Below, one piece after another: positions 19,814 through 29,478 of a DNA stretch of 56,820 nt. Positions within the stretch are counted from its first letter, which is position 1. Each line of letters starts with the position of its first letter. Origin of the DNA: Burkholderiaceae bacterium (GTDB lineage: Bacteria > Pseudomonadota > Gammaproteobacteria > Burkholderiales > Burkholderiaceae_E); the NCBI GenBank assembly GCA_024637155.1, contig JAGXFR010000008.1, positions 1-56,820 of the forward strand, written 5' to 3'. A program made the position numbers and the translations under genes. The notes below the pieces were generated by a model. It saw only the letters and a list, made by a program, of their open reading frames with translations. It did no database searches and had not been told where the DNA came from.

Positions 19814-21134
19814 GCGTGGCGGCGGCCTCGCGTTGCCGGAACCAGTCGACGAATGCATGTGCTTCGAGCGCGGGTGCGTAGTGGAAGCCCTGCGCGCGGT
19901 CGCAACCCAGTTCAATCAGGCGCTCGAGCGTTGCCTCGGTCTCGACTCCTTCCGCGAGCGCCTGCATGCCGAAGGTGTGCGCAAGGTCGACGAGAGCACG
20001 AACGATGCGGTGATCCGCGCTCTCCTCGGTGATGTTGCGCACGAAGGACTGGTCGATCTTGAGTTCGGTGAGCGGGAACTGCTTGAGGTACGAGAACGAC
20101 GAGTAACCGGTGCCGAAGTCGTCGATCGCCAGCATGCAGCCCTGTCGGCGCAACTGCTTCATGAAGCCGATCGCCTGGGCCTCGTTCTGCACGATCGCGC
20201 TCTCGGTGAGTTCCAGCATCAGTCGGTCGGGAGACACTCCCCAGGTCGCGAGCGCCTGTGCGACGAGAGCGGGGAACGCGGCGTCAAGCAGCGTGACTGC
20301 CGAAAGGTTGATCGAGACCGCCACGTCGATTCCCTGTTTCCGCAAGAGACTGATCTGGCGCAACGAGCTGTTGAGCACGTACTGCGTCAGCTGACCCATC
20401 ATCCCGCGCTCCTCGCAGACCGACGCGATTTGCGCGGCGGGAATCGCCGGCCGATCCGGCCGGATCCACCGCACCAGTGCTTCGACCGCCACGCACTTGC
20501 TGGTGGCCAGTTGGATCTGCGGCTGGAAGTAGACGTCGAGTTCGTTGCCGTGCAGCGCGGAACGGACTTCGCGTTCGAGTGCGCCGCGGTGCACGTGCGC
20601 CATGTCCGAGTCCAGCGCCGTGATCAGCACGTTGTCGTCGCTGCGCTGGGCTCGCAGGCAGGCGTCGCTCGCTTCCCGCACGAGCAGGTGCGCCTCGGCG
20701 AGTGCACCGCCGGGGGACCATGCGCCACCGATCACCGGGCGCAGCGTTACGTGCGTGGGTTCCTGGTCGTCCCGGCCGCTCAGGATCGGTCGCATCAGGC
20801 TTTCGCGCAGCGTACTTCCGGCGAGTTCGGCCAGCGACACGTTGGGCAGGTCGCACAGCAGCACCCAGGTTTCGTCGTGGGACACGAACGAATAGCGATC
20901 GCCGGGGCGCAGCAACGCTTCGACGCGCCGGGCCACTTCGGTGAGGACCTGCAGGGTGTGCGGTTCCTGGGCGAGGGCCAACAGCCGATCCGAACGGTTC
21001 AGGGCGACCACGAGCAGCACGGTGCGCCCCGGAACCCCCGCGTTGTGGTGCTCCATCAACTGCGAAAGCAGCTCCTGCGCGCTGATTCGCGGACGTGCAT
21101 CGGTGTCGCCGGCCTTCGCCGTTCCATCAGACAA
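19779..21134 (-). CDS. EAL-domain cyclic-di-GMP phosphodiesterase with degenerate GGDEF-like region
   Basis: This protein probably hydrolyses c-di-GMP to pGpG. The C-terminal EAL domain (about 190-435 of 451) retains all key residues: E218 of EAL, N276 of INLS, E308 of LELTES, D338-D339 of IDDFGTG, K359 of LKID, E395 of AEGVE and Q415. The N-terminal half resembles a GGDEF fold, but the signature is lost (SHDETW where GGDEF is expected), so cyclase activity is unlikely. No membrane segment is seen. Its start overlaps the HD-GYP stop by 8 bases, so both are made from one message. The 3' end overlaps the cyclo-ligase gene. Confidence 0.94.
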   Translation of the reverse strand: MSDGTAKAGDTDARPRISAQELLSQLMEHHNAGVPGRTVLLVVALNRSDRLLALAQEPHTLQVLTEVARRVEALLRPGDRYSFVSHDETWVLLCDLPNVSLAELAGSTLRESLMRPILSGRDDQEPTHVTLRPVIGGAWSPGGALAEAHLLVREASDACLRAQRSDDNVLITALDSDMAHVHRGALEREVRSALHGNELDVYFQPQIQLATSKCVAVEALVRWIRPDRPAIPAAQIASVCEERGMMGQLTQYVLNSSLRQISLLRKQGIDVAVSINLSAVTLLDAAFPALVAQALATWGVSPDRLMLELTESAIVQNEAQAIGFMKQLRRQGCMLAIDDFGTGYSSFSYLKQFPLTELKIDQSFVRNITEESADHRIVRALVDLAHTFGMQALAEGVETEATLERLIELGCDRAQGFHYAPALEAHAFVDWFRQREAAATPTPARAEPAFR

Positions 21135-22809
21135 GCTTGTTCTCCCGTGCCAGTTCCGCGCCGTAGTAGTCGCGGATCTTCAGCCCGTACGCGCCGGTCG
21201 GCAGCCCGCGGACGATGCGCAGCGATCGGCCGTCGGGTCCTGGCGGGTGATCCAGCAGATTGCGGGTGATCGGGGTGCCGATCGCCGACTTGTCGGGTGC
21301 GGTCAGGACCAGGACCTTGGGCTCGAGCCGGCGCACCCGGTTGTGGGCGAGCACGATCGCCACTTCGCCGTTGGACAACTCGACCATCGAACCCACCGGG
21401 AAGATTCCGACGGCCTGGACGAACTGCTCGACCAGTGGCTCGTGGAAGGAAGTGCCGGCCCACTCGTAGAGGTTCATCAGGGCATTCTGCGGCGGTGACG
21501 GGTTTGCGTAAGGACGTGGCGTGATCAGCGCGGCGAAGCAGTCCGCCAGGCCCGCCATCCGTCCGTAGATGCCGATCTCGTCGCCGCTCAAACCCTTCGG
21601 ATATCCTGAGCCATCGAGCCGCTCGTGGTGCTGGGAAATGCCCTCGAGCACTTCCTTGGAAAGCGACGTGTCATGCGACAGCGCCTCGATGCCCAGCCGC
21701 ACGTGTTCCTTGATGATGTTGAACTCCGCCGGGCTGAGCATTCCGGGTTTGTCGAGCACGGCGCGCGGCAGCCGCGTCTTCCCGACGTCGGCGAGCATGC
21801 CGATCATTCCGAGGTGCGAGAGCTCGCGCTTCGGAAAGCCCAGATGGCGGCCCAGCGCGACCAGATACAGCGCAACCTTGACGCCATGGTTGTAGGTGTA
21901 CACATCGTCCTCGCGCAAGCGGGCGACCCACATCAGCGCGTCCGGATTCTCGATCATGCTGTCGACGATGTCGTCGACGACCACGGCGACTTCACGAATA
22001 TTCGCGATCCGTCCGCCGCGGATATCCTGAGCCAGTGCGTTGATCGTCGCCGCGCCCGCCTGGAACGTCGTGCGCGCGCGCGGCAATTCCTCGGGAACGC
22101 TTCGAGTGTCCGGGTAGTGGCGCAGTTCGACCGAGGGCGGGAGCAGCTTGCGGATCGGCGCGAGATCCGGTCCTTGCGCGTCGAGCGACGCGCCGAGCCC
22201 CGCGGCACTCGAAACGGGTCGAGAACCGCTGATGATCCGCGCGACCCAATCGCGCGAGCGCGCGAGCCAGGATTCGTCCGACCCCGGATCGCCCGCGCTG
22301 GGTGGCAGGCCGACGAGTTCCGCAAATCGTGCCCGCGTCGAGTGCTTTACGCGCAGCGTCGCCTGGGAGTCGCGTGGGCGCGTGCGAATGGCCCTTCCGC
22401 GGGCGGGTTCGTCATCCAGGAGCGTCACGACGCCCGGTGTCCGCAACGGGTTCGTGTGCACCGGGGCGTCGATCAGCGGGCGCGACGCCACCTCCGCCGC
22501 ACGGATCGACTCGGCGAGTTCGGCGGTCGAGAGCTCCAGGTCGACGTAGACGTAACGGCAATAGCGGCGCAGCGCCACGAGCTCGGCCAGCGAGTTGATC
22601 AGGAAGCTCTGCATGACGAATGGCGTGTCGATCCAGAGACGGTCGAGTTCGGCGACGAACATGCCTTGCGTGAGGTGCGAGACAGCGATCCGATAGCGCT
22701 TCACGTTTGCCGGCGTGGCTTCGCCATGGCCTGCGGCTGCCCGGAGTTGGCCGTGCGGTTTCTGGCTGAGTCCCGGGGAGTCCACGCCGGGTTTCGTTTC
22801 TTGCAGCAT
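21127..22809 (-). CDS. DUF3391 / HD-GYP domain protein with altered HD motif
   Basis: The protein is 560 aa and belongs to the HD-GYP group of c-di-GMP phosphodiesterases. An N-terminal DUF3391-like region (about 38-140; LTQGMFVAELDRLWI) precedes the HD-GYP domain (about 290-450). The domain keeps H308, H369, the H394-H395 pair, GYP (402-404) and D423. The signature HD pair reads A340-D341 (MLADVGK instead of LLHDIGK), so a metal-ligand histidine is missing. It may be a weak enzyme or a c-di-GMP-binding regulator. ATG 22809 was chosen because upstream frame sequence belongs to the antisense of metF. It is translationally coupled to the EAL gene. The 190-base gap to metF suggests a separate promoter. 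Confidence 0.92.
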   Translation of the reverse strand: MLQETKPGVDSPGLSQKPHGQLRAAAGHGEATPANVKRYRIAVSHLTQGMFVAELDRLWIDTPFVMQSFLINSLAELVALRRYCRYVYVDLELSTAELAESIRAAEVASRPLIDAPVHTNPLRTPGVVTLLDDEPARGRAIRTRPRDSQATLRVKHSTRARFAELVGLPPSAGDPGSDESWLARSRDWVARIISGSRPVSSAAGLGASLDAQGPDLAPIRKLLPPSVELRHYPDTRSVPEELPRARTTFQAGAATINALAQDIRGGRIANIREVAVVVDDIVDSMIENPDALMWVARLREDDVYTYNHGVKVALYLVALGRHLGFPKRELSHLGMIGMLADVGKTRLPRAVLDKPGMLSPAEFNIIKEHVRLGIEALSHDTSLSKEVLEGISQHHERLDGSGYPKGLSGDEIGIYGRMAGLADCFAALITPRPYANPSPPQNALMNLYEWAGTSFHEPLVEQFVQAVGIFPVGSMVELSNGEVAIVLAHNRVRRLEPKVLVLTAPDKSAIGTPITRNLLDHPPGPDGRSLRIVRGLPTGAYGLKIRDYYGAELARENKLV

Positions 22810-22999
22810 CGCTCTTGCTTCCGATTGGCTCGTTCGATGGTACCGGCGCGTCGCCCGACATCCAAGCGCAGCAACGGGTGAGGCGGGCATGTACACAACG
22901 CGACCCGACGGGCGGGCGGATACCCGGCCTGGACGGGGCGGAATCCGGCCTCGCGCCGGGGCGCAAACCCCTGTGCGGGGCGTGGGCTCCGCAACGAAT

Positions 23000-23851
23000 C
23001 TAGGCAGTGCGCCGGATCGTGGGGTTGAGAAGACGGGCCAGTTCGAGGCTTGGCGACGCCCGGTTGAGCGTGTAGAAGTGCAATCCCGGGGCACCCCCCT
23101 GAAGCAGCCGCTCGCACAGCTGCGCGACGACGTCGTAGCCGAACGAACGCAGCGACGCGACGTCTTCGTCGAATTCGGCGAGCCGCAAACGGATCCAGCG
23201 CGGGATCTCCGCGCCGCAGCCGTCGGAGAAGCGGGCAAGCTGCACGAAGTTGGTGATCGGCATGATGCCGGGCACGATCGGCAGGTCGAGCCCGTGGCGG
23301 GCGATCTCGTCCCGGAAGCGGAAGTACGCGTCGCCGTTGAAGAAGTACTGGGTGATCGCCGAGTTCGCACCCGCGCGAACCTTGGCGACGAAGGCGTCCA
23401 GGTCGGCGCGCGGGGACACGGCCTGCGGGTGCATTTCCGGGTAGCAGGCGACTTCGATGTGGAACCAGTCGCCGGTCTCGCGCCGCACGAAGTCGACGAG
23501 GTCGGCCGCGAAAGGAAAGGGGCCGGCATGCCGGATTCCCCAGGCCGACGGGAGGTCGCCACGCAGCACGACGAGTCGACGGATTCCCAGCGCCCGGTAG
23601 CGTGCCAGCAGCTCGCGCACCGATTGCGCCGTGCTGCCGATGCCCGCGATATGCGGCGCAATGCTCCGGCCTTCCGCCGCGATCTCGGCGACCGCGGCGA
23701 AGGTCTTGTCGCGGTTTGCGCCGCCGGCGCCGAAGGTCATGCTGAAGAACTCGGGGTTGATCTCTGCCAGCTCGTTGCGTGCCGCGCGCAGCTTGGCCTC
23801 GCCCTCGGGCGTATTCGGCGGAAAGAACTCGAAACTGAACCCTGTCGCCAT
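23000..23851 (-). CDS. metF: Methylenetetrahydrofolate reductase [NAD(P)H]
   Basis: MetF reduces 5,10-methylene-THF to 5-methyl-THF, the methyl donor for methionine synthase. The 283-aa flavoprotein begins with the family motif FSFEFFPP, has SMTFGAGG and HIAGIG early in the barrel, RGDLP and GANSAITQYFF (FAD and folate region) in the middle, and FYTLNR near the end. It is the last gene of the apparent ahcY-GNAT-nitrilase-metF run, 25 bases after the nitrilase-family gene, so it should fall under the SAH riboswitch upstream of ahcY. A short CCCC/GGGG hairpin lies at 22968-22980 beyond the stop, without a good T-run. Confidence 0.97.
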   Translation of the reverse strand: MATGFSFEFFPPNTPEGEAKLRAARNELAEINPEFFSMTFGAGGANRDKTFAAVAEIAAEGRSIAPHIAGIGSTAQSVRELLARYRALGIRRLVVLRGDLPSAWGIRHAGPFPFAADLVDFVRRETGDWFHIEVACYPEMHPQAVSPRADLDAFVAKVRAGANSAITQYFFNGDAYFRFRDEIARHGLDLPIVPGIMPITNFVQLARFSDGCGAEIPRWIRLRLAEFDEDVASLRSFGYDVVAQLCERLLQGGAPGLHFYTLNRASPSLELARLLNPTIRRTA

Positions 23852-23876
23852 CTCGATCCCCGCGCGGGCGTTCTGT

Positions 23877-24749
23877 TCAGGAAACCTTGATCAGCTCGAC
23901 CGGGTGCGCGTAGACGTCGACGCGCTTGTCGTAGAGCGGGATCGTGGTGCCGTTGATGCGGTTGCGCTCCAGTGACTCGAGCTCCACATCGGCCACGACG
24001 ATCTGCTCGAGGTTCGGCGTGCCCTCGGCGGCGATGCCGTCGCGCGCAAACGGGAAGTCCGACGGCGTGATGATGCTCGCCTGCCCGTAGTGCATCCCCA
24101 GCCCCTCGACGGGCAGGTTGCCCACGGTCGAGGTCATCACCACGTAGACCTGATTCTCGATGGCACGGGCGTGGCAGCAGTAGCGCACCCGCAGGAAACC
24201 CTGGCGGTCGTCGGTGCACGAGGGCACGAACAGGATGTCCGCGCCCGCTTCGCAGACCAGGCGCGAGAGTTCGGGGAACTCGATGTCGTAGCAGATCAGG
24301 ATCGCGATCTTCCCGTGCGGCGTTTCGAAGAGCCGCAGCTGGTCGCCCGGATCGGTCTCCCAGCGCTCCCGCTCCCAGCGCGTGCGGTGGATCTTGTCCT
24401 GCTCGTACACCGAGCCGTCGGGGGCGAACAGGTACGCGGTGTTGTACAGCCGGCCCTCACGCATGTTCGGGTGCGTGCCGCCGATGACGTGGATCTTCCA
24501 GCGACTCGCCATCTCACGGAACAGGTCGAGGTAGCGCGGCGTGTAGTCGTGCATCCGGCGTACGGCGGCATGCATGTCGTCGGCATCCATGAACGAGAGC
24601 AGCTGCGTCGTGAAGATCTCGGGGAACACCACGAACTGCGGCTTGTAGTCCCCCGCGGCCTGCATCATGAAGCGAACCTGGGTTTCCATCCCGGACCAGT
24701 CGTGAATCCGGCGAAGCTGGTACTGAACGGCTGCGATGCGAGTCGTCAT
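23877..24749 (-). CDS. Carbon-nitrogen hydrolase (nitrilase superfamily)
   Basis: This 290-aa amidohydrolase has the complete nitrilase triad: E44 in VFPEIF, K119 in EQDKIHRTRW and C153 in ILICYDIEFPE. GGTHPNMREGRLYNT and STVGNLP resemble the branch usually found fused to a GNAT domain. Substrate is unknown; the superfamily cleaves amides, nitriles and carbamoyl groups. The ATG overlaps the stop of the GNAT gene by 4 bases (ATGA), so the two products are made together. In many genomes these two domains are one polypeptide; here they are split. It lies between ahcY and metF in an apparent SAH-controlled operon. Confidence 0.93.
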   Translation of the reverse strand: MTTRIAAVQYQLRRIHDWSGMETQVRFMMQAAGDYKPQFVVFPEIFTTQLLSFMDADDMHAAVRRMHDYTPRYLDLFREMASRWKIHVIGGTHPNMREGRLYNTAYLFAPDGSVYEQDKIHRTRWERERWETDPGDQLRLFETPHGKIAILICYDIEFPELSRLVCEAGADILFVPSCTDDRQGFLRVRYCCHARAIENQVYVVMTSTVGNLPVEGLGMHYGQASIITPSDFPFARDGIAAEGTPNLEQIVVADVELESLERNRINGTTIPLYDKRVDVYAHPVELIKVS

Positions 24750-25402
24750 GGATGCTCTCCCTGGGCAAGGCGGGTGGGCCGTTCGGGATCGAAGTGCGGG
24801 TTGATCCACACGATCAGCGACGCATGACCGTCCGAGGCCGCGTCCTGGGGCAGGTAGCCGCGCGTCACGCCGCAGCAGCGAAACCCCTCCTTGAGCTGGA
24901 AGCCAAGCACCGGGTCGTGCAGGTCGCCCCACAGCACGCGCCGCACGTACTCCTCGACGTCCATGCGTTGCGCGTGCGCCGCGTAGCCGGGCAACCGGCC
25001 GCAGGCGATGATCCGGCGCAGGTTCGCACGCCGGCACAACGTGCGGCGAGCCTCATAGAGCGCGTGCCCGACCCGCTGGCCGCGCAGCCGCGGATCGACG
25101 AATATCTCGGCGCCGTAGAGCGTGCGCCCCTGCGGATTGTGGTTGTCGAAGGTCCCGCTCGCGGTGATCTGCTGCCAGGTATGTTCGTCCGCCCAGTCGT
25201 CCCAGAGCACCATCAGCGCGCTCGCCCCGCCGACGACGCGCTCGCCGTAGAGCGCAACCATCTGGCCTGGCGGGAACACTTCGATCTGGTGGAGCATGTG
25301 TTCCGGCGTCCACGGCGCAATCGTCGGGTAGACGCGGCGCTGCAGTTCGAGCAGCGCCGGGATGTCGGCGGCGACGGTGGGGCGGACAGTCAGTTTGGCC
25401 AT
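24746..25402 (-). CDS. GNAT-family N-acetyltransferase
   Basis: This 218-aa GNAT-fold protein has the acetyl-CoA pyrophosphate loop near residues 104-115 (VDPRLRGQRVGHALY, matching the R/Q-x-x-G-x-G/A pattern) and the beta-strand IFVDP before it. A long C-terminal part (LWGDLHDPVLGFQLKEGFRCCGV) matches the form found with carbon-nitrogen hydrolases. The acceptor is unknown. It starts 34 bases after the ahcY stop and overlaps the hydrolase gene by 4 bases, so it should share the ahcY transcript. Confidence 0.9.
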   Translation of the reverse strand: MAKLTVRPTVAADIPALLELQRRVYPTIAPWTPEHMLHQIEVFPPGQMVALYGERVVGGASALMVLWDDWADEHTWQQITASGTFDNHNPQGRTLYGAEIFVDPRLRGQRVGHALYEARRTLCRRANLRRIIACGRLPGYAAHAQRMDVEEYVRRVLWGDLHDPVLGFQLKEGFRCCGVTRGYLPQDAASDGHASLIVWINPHFDPERPTRLAQGEHP

Positions 25403-25436
25403 GTGTTCTCGGGTTGCTCCATGCGATGCGCGGCGC

Positions 25437-26876
<1,440 letters not shown>

Positions 26877-26960
26877 CGTTCCATCCTCAAAAATGGCGAC
26901 GGCAGCGCAGCGGCGATCAATCCGGTCTGGCCCGTCTGCCGTGAGCGTGTCATGGCACAA

Positions 26961-27077
26961 CGAGCGCCGTTGGGCCGGGTCCGATCGCGTGCATACGCGG
27001 TTCGAACCCGGAGCCTCGAGCCTGGCGGGTTCGATCGGACTGTGCGTCCGGACCCGTCGCAGCGCTCCTCGAGGCGA
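26961..27077 (-). ncRNA. SAH riboswitch upstream of ahcY
   Basis: Read on the minus strand, this matches the known SAH aptamer. P1 forms from GCCTCGAG (27075-27068) and CTCGAGGC (27020-27013). The conserved core GAGGAGCGCTGCGACGGG is followed by CCCGCCAGGCTCGAGG. The 3' element CAACGGCGCTC (to 26962) can pair GGCGCTC with GAGCGCT in the 5' core as the pseudoknot. A strong P4 hairpin (CCGGGTTCGA with TCGGACCCGG) fits between. The family is an ON switch sensing S-adenosylhomocysteine. The position between metK and ahcY and the matching gene make the call firm; the switching mechanism (ribosome-site access or termination) is not resolved. Confidence 0.93.
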
Positions 27078-27083
27078 ATGACA

Positions 27084-27089
27084 AGTGTA
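27084..27089 (-). promoter_or_regulatory. Probable -10 element for the SAH riboswitch-ahcY transcript
   Basis: TACACT on the minus strand ends 7 bases before the first base of the riboswitch region, which is the right place for a transcript that begins at P1. No convincing -35 element is visible because the upstream DNA is the GC-rich metK hairpin. Confidence 0.5.
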
Positions 27090-27094
27090 ACGCA

Positions 27095-27125
27095 GGGGCG
27101 GGCGCGCGAACCAGCGCCCCCGCCC
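27095..27125 (-). terminator. GC-rich hairpin after metK
   Basis: Two arms, 27096-27105 and 27114-27125, can form a strong imperfect stem of about 10 to 12 bp just after the metK stop. There is no proper T-run, so it may be a weak or Rho-assisted terminator or a 3'-end stabiliser separating metK from the riboswitch transcript. Confidence 0.45.
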
Positions 27126-27134
27126 GCGGCGGGG

Positions 27135-28295
27135 TCAGGCGGCCGCGCGCAGCGCGGCTGCCTTGTCGGTGCGTTCCCAGGTGAAATCGGGTTCGTCGCG
27201 TCCGAAGTGACCATAGGCGGCCGTTTGCAGATAGATCGGGCGCAGCAGGTCGAGCATCTGGATGATGCCGCGGGGCCGCAGGTCGAAATGCGCCTGCACG
27301 AGTTCGGCGAGTCGTTCGTCGCTGATCGTCCCGGTACCCTGGGTGGTCACCATCACCGAGGTGGGGCGCGCCACGCCGATCGCGTAGGAGATCTGCACCA
27401 GGCAGCGCGTGGCGAGTCCCGCCGCGACGATGTTCTTTGCGACGTAGCGCGCGGCGTAGGCGGCCGAGCGGTCGACCTTCGAGGGATCCTTTCCCGAAAA
27501 TGCGCCGCCGCCGTGGGGGGCCGAGCCGCCGTAGGTGTCGACGATGATCTTGCGCCCCGTGAGTCCGGCGTCACCCTGCGGTCCGCCGACCACGAAGCGC
27601 CCGGTCGGGTTGACCAGGTACTTGATGTCGCCCTGAATCAGTTCGCGCGGCAGCACCGGCATCACGATCTCCTCGATCACCGCTTCGCGCAGCTGCGCCA
27701 GCGGAATATCGGGTGCGTGCTGGGTCGAGAGCACGACCGTGTCGATCGAATGCGGCCGGCCGTCCACGTAGCGCATCGTGACCTGCGATTTCGCGTCCGG
27801 GCGCAGCCAGGGCAGGCGGCCGTCCTTGCGCAATTGTGCCTGGCGCTCGACCAGCCGGTGCGCGTAGTGGATCGCCGCGGGCATCAGCTCGGTGGTTTCG
27901 TCGCACGCGTAGCCGAACATCATTCCCTGGTCGCCGGCGCCCTGGTCGAGGTTGTCGTCATGCGCGGCGTCGACGCCCTGCTTGATGTCGGGGCTCTGCT
28001 GGCCGTAGCAGACCTGCACCGAACAGCCGCGGTGGTCGATGCCGAAATCGCTGTTGTCGTAGCCGATCGCGCGGATCGTCTCGCGCGCCGTGGCGTGATA
28101 GTCGACCTTCGCGGTGGTGGTGATCTCGCCGGCGAGCAGGATCAGCCCGGTCGTGCACAGCGTTTCGGCCGCGACGCGTGCGCTCGGATCCTGCGTGAGG
28201 ATCGCATCGAGGATCGCGTCGGAGATCTGGTCGGCCACCTTGTCCGGGTGTCCTTCGGACACGGACTCGGAGGTGAAGAGGTATTCGTGTGACAT
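27135..28295 (-). CDS. metK: S-adenosylmethionine synthetase
   Basis: MetK makes SAM from methionine and ATP. The 386-aa protein shows GHPDK near the N-terminus, [12 protein letters not shown] in the middle and [16 protein letters not shown] (phosphate-binding and potassium region) in the last third. ATG 28295 is preceded by AGGAG about 9 bases upstream; the longer frame is rejected. The gene is divergent from the lipid A acyltransferase pair. The upstream 300-base region has a perfect 9-bp inverted repeat that might regulate it. Together with ahcY and metF it forms most of the activated methyl cycle here. Confidence 0.98.
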   Translation of the reverse strand: MSHEYLFTSESVSEGHPDKVADQISDAILDAILTQDPSARVAAETLCTTGLILLAGEITTTAKVDYHATARETIRAIGYDNSDFGIDHRGCSVQVCYGQQSPDIKQGVDAAHDDNLDQGAGDQGMMFGYACDETTELMPAAIHYAHRLVERQAQLRKDGRLPWLRPDAKSQVTMRYVDGRPHSIDTVVLSTQHAPDIPLAQLREAVIEEIVMPVLPRELIQGDIKYLVNPTGRFVVGGPQGDAGLTGRKIIVDTYGGSAPHGGGAFSGKDPSKVDRSAAYAARYVAKNIVAAGLATRCLVQISYAIGVARPTSVMVTTQGTGTISDERLAELVQAHFDLRPRGIIQMLDLLRPIYLQTAAYGHFGRDEPDFTWERTDKAAALRAAA

Positions 28296-28596
28296 TGCGC
28301 GCTTCTCCTGTGCCGTACGCGTACTGCGTACCATCGACATGGCCATCTGGCGTTGCCGATTCCGGGAAGCGGCGACGCTTTAGCGGTTTTTTTTGGCACG
28401 GCATCAAGCCGTTCCGGTCGCCCCGCAAGTTGTCCAATTAACTCGGCGACCGGCAAATTATAATTCAATGCACGAGCGGCCCAGCAAGTACCCTTCATGG
28501 CGGGCGTGGTCCGGCGAGTCGCCATCTGTGCGGAAGTTCCGCAAACGGCGCGATTTGCGGGCGTGTTCGCCCGAACTGTGGGGAGATCTTCCGGAG
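28296..28596. other. Divergent metK / acyltransferase intergenic region
   Basis: This is the longest stretch without a gene. It holds a perfect inverted repeat, CCGGTCGCC (28414-28422) and GGCGACCGG (28445-28453), an A/T-rich patch with TATAAT at 28459-28464, and a run of eight T at 28387-28394. The repeat could be an operator or a hairpin in the metK leader. It matches no SAM-binding riboswitch that I recognise. An ATG at 28468 in the acyltransferase frame lies too close to the TATAAT to be a likely start. Confidence 0.6.
28459..28464 (+). promoter_or_regulatory. -10 element for the lipid A acyltransferase operon
   Basis: A perfect TATAAT stands out in GC-rich DNA and faces the acyltransferase genes. 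Transcription would start near 28471, which favours the GTG at 28597 over the ATG at 28468. The local sequence AATTATAATT is nearly symmetric, so it may also serve metK on the other strand. No canonical -35 at 17 bases was found. Confidence 0.45.
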
Positions 28597-29478
28597 GTGA
28601 ACGAGCCTGTGCCGCAACCCCTGACGCCGTGGCCGTGGCCGCTGCGCGCCCTCGGCGCGCTGCCGCTGGGCCTGCTGCAGTGGCTCGGTGGCGGGGTCGG
28701 CCTGCTCGTCTACTGGGGCTCCCCGGCGTACCGGCACAAGATCCGCGACAATCTGCGCACCGCGGGCCTCGATACGCCGGGCATGCGGCGCGCCGCCGCG
28801 ATGCAGGCGGGCAGCGCGCTCGCCGAGCTCCCGTTCATCTGGACGCGATCGCGCGACGAGTTGCTCGCGCGGGTGAGCTGCGACACGGTCAAGGTGCTCG
28901 ACGACGCCGAGGCGGCCGGGAACGGGGTCGTGCTGCTCACGCCACACCTCGGGTCCTTTGAGGTGTCCGCCCACTTTTTCGGGGCGCGCGGCACGATGAC
29001 CGTTCTGTTCAAGATCCCCACGAAGGCCTGGTTGCGTCCCCTGGTGCGTCGCTCGCGCACGATGTCCGGGCTCGAGGCGATGCCGGCGACGGTCGGGGGG
29101 GTGCGGGCCATGCTGCGCGCGCTGCGGGCGGGGCGCTCGGTGGGGCTGCTCCCCGACCAGGTGCCGACCGCGGGAGACGGGCGCTGGGCGCCCTTCTTCG
29201 GCCGGCCCGCCTATACGACGACGCTGCCGCAGCGGCTCGCCGAGAAGACCGGGGCAGCGGTCGTGCTCGTCGCGTGCGAGCGCCTGGAGCGCGGAGGCGG
29301 ATGGCGACTGCACTTCGAGCCGATCGATGCCGCCCCGGACCCGGAGCGCCTCAACGAGCGCATCGAGGAAGTGATTCGCCGAATGCCGGCGCAGTACCTG
29401 TGGGGCTACAGTCGCTACCGCTCCCCGGCGGGTGTCGCGGGACCCCAGGATGAACCCCCGGGGGAAGGGGGCGCATGA
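28597..29478 (+). CDS. Lipid A biosynthesis acyltransferase (LpxL/HtrB family), first copy
   Basis: This inner-membrane enzyme adds a secondary acyl chain to Kdo2-lipid IVA from acyl-ACP. It has an N-terminal hydrophobic segment (GLLQWLGGGVGLLVYW), the acyltransferase HX4E motif in TPHLGSFE, and the downstream LLPDQVP and FFGRPAYT blocks. GTG 28597 gives 293 aa, the family length, with GGGGAG about 11 bases upstream; ATG 28468 would add 43 residues unlike the family. Its stop overlaps the next acyltransferase by 4 bases. Which chain and position it modifies cannot be told. Confidence 0.9.
   Translation: MNEPVPQPLTPWPWPLRALGALPLGLLQWLGGGVGLLVYWGSPAYRHKIRDNLRTAGLDTPGMRRAAAMQAGSALAELPFIWTRSRDELLARVSCDTVKVLDDAEAAGNGVVLLTPHLGSFEVSAHFFGARGTMTVLFKIPTKAWLRPLVRRSRTMSGLEAMPATVGGVRAMLRALRAGRSVGLLPDQVPTAGDGRWAPFFGRPAYTTTLPQRLAEKTGAAVVLVACERLERGGGWRLHFEPIDAAPDPERLNERIEEVIRRMPAQYLWGYSRYRSPAGVAGPQDEPPGEGGA

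Noticed and set aside
22968..22980. CCCC/GGGG hairpin after metF as a terminator
   Set aside because: The stem is short and followed by only three T residues; too weak to call.
28381..28394. T8 run after a CGCTTTAGCG element as an intrinsic terminator
   Set aside because: The stem would be only 4 bp with a 2-base loop, and no gene on the plus strand ends before it.
28296..28467. A SAM riboswitch in front of metK
   Set aside because: Apart from one inverted repeat, the sequence does not match the SAM-I, SAM-II or SAM/SAH cores that I know.
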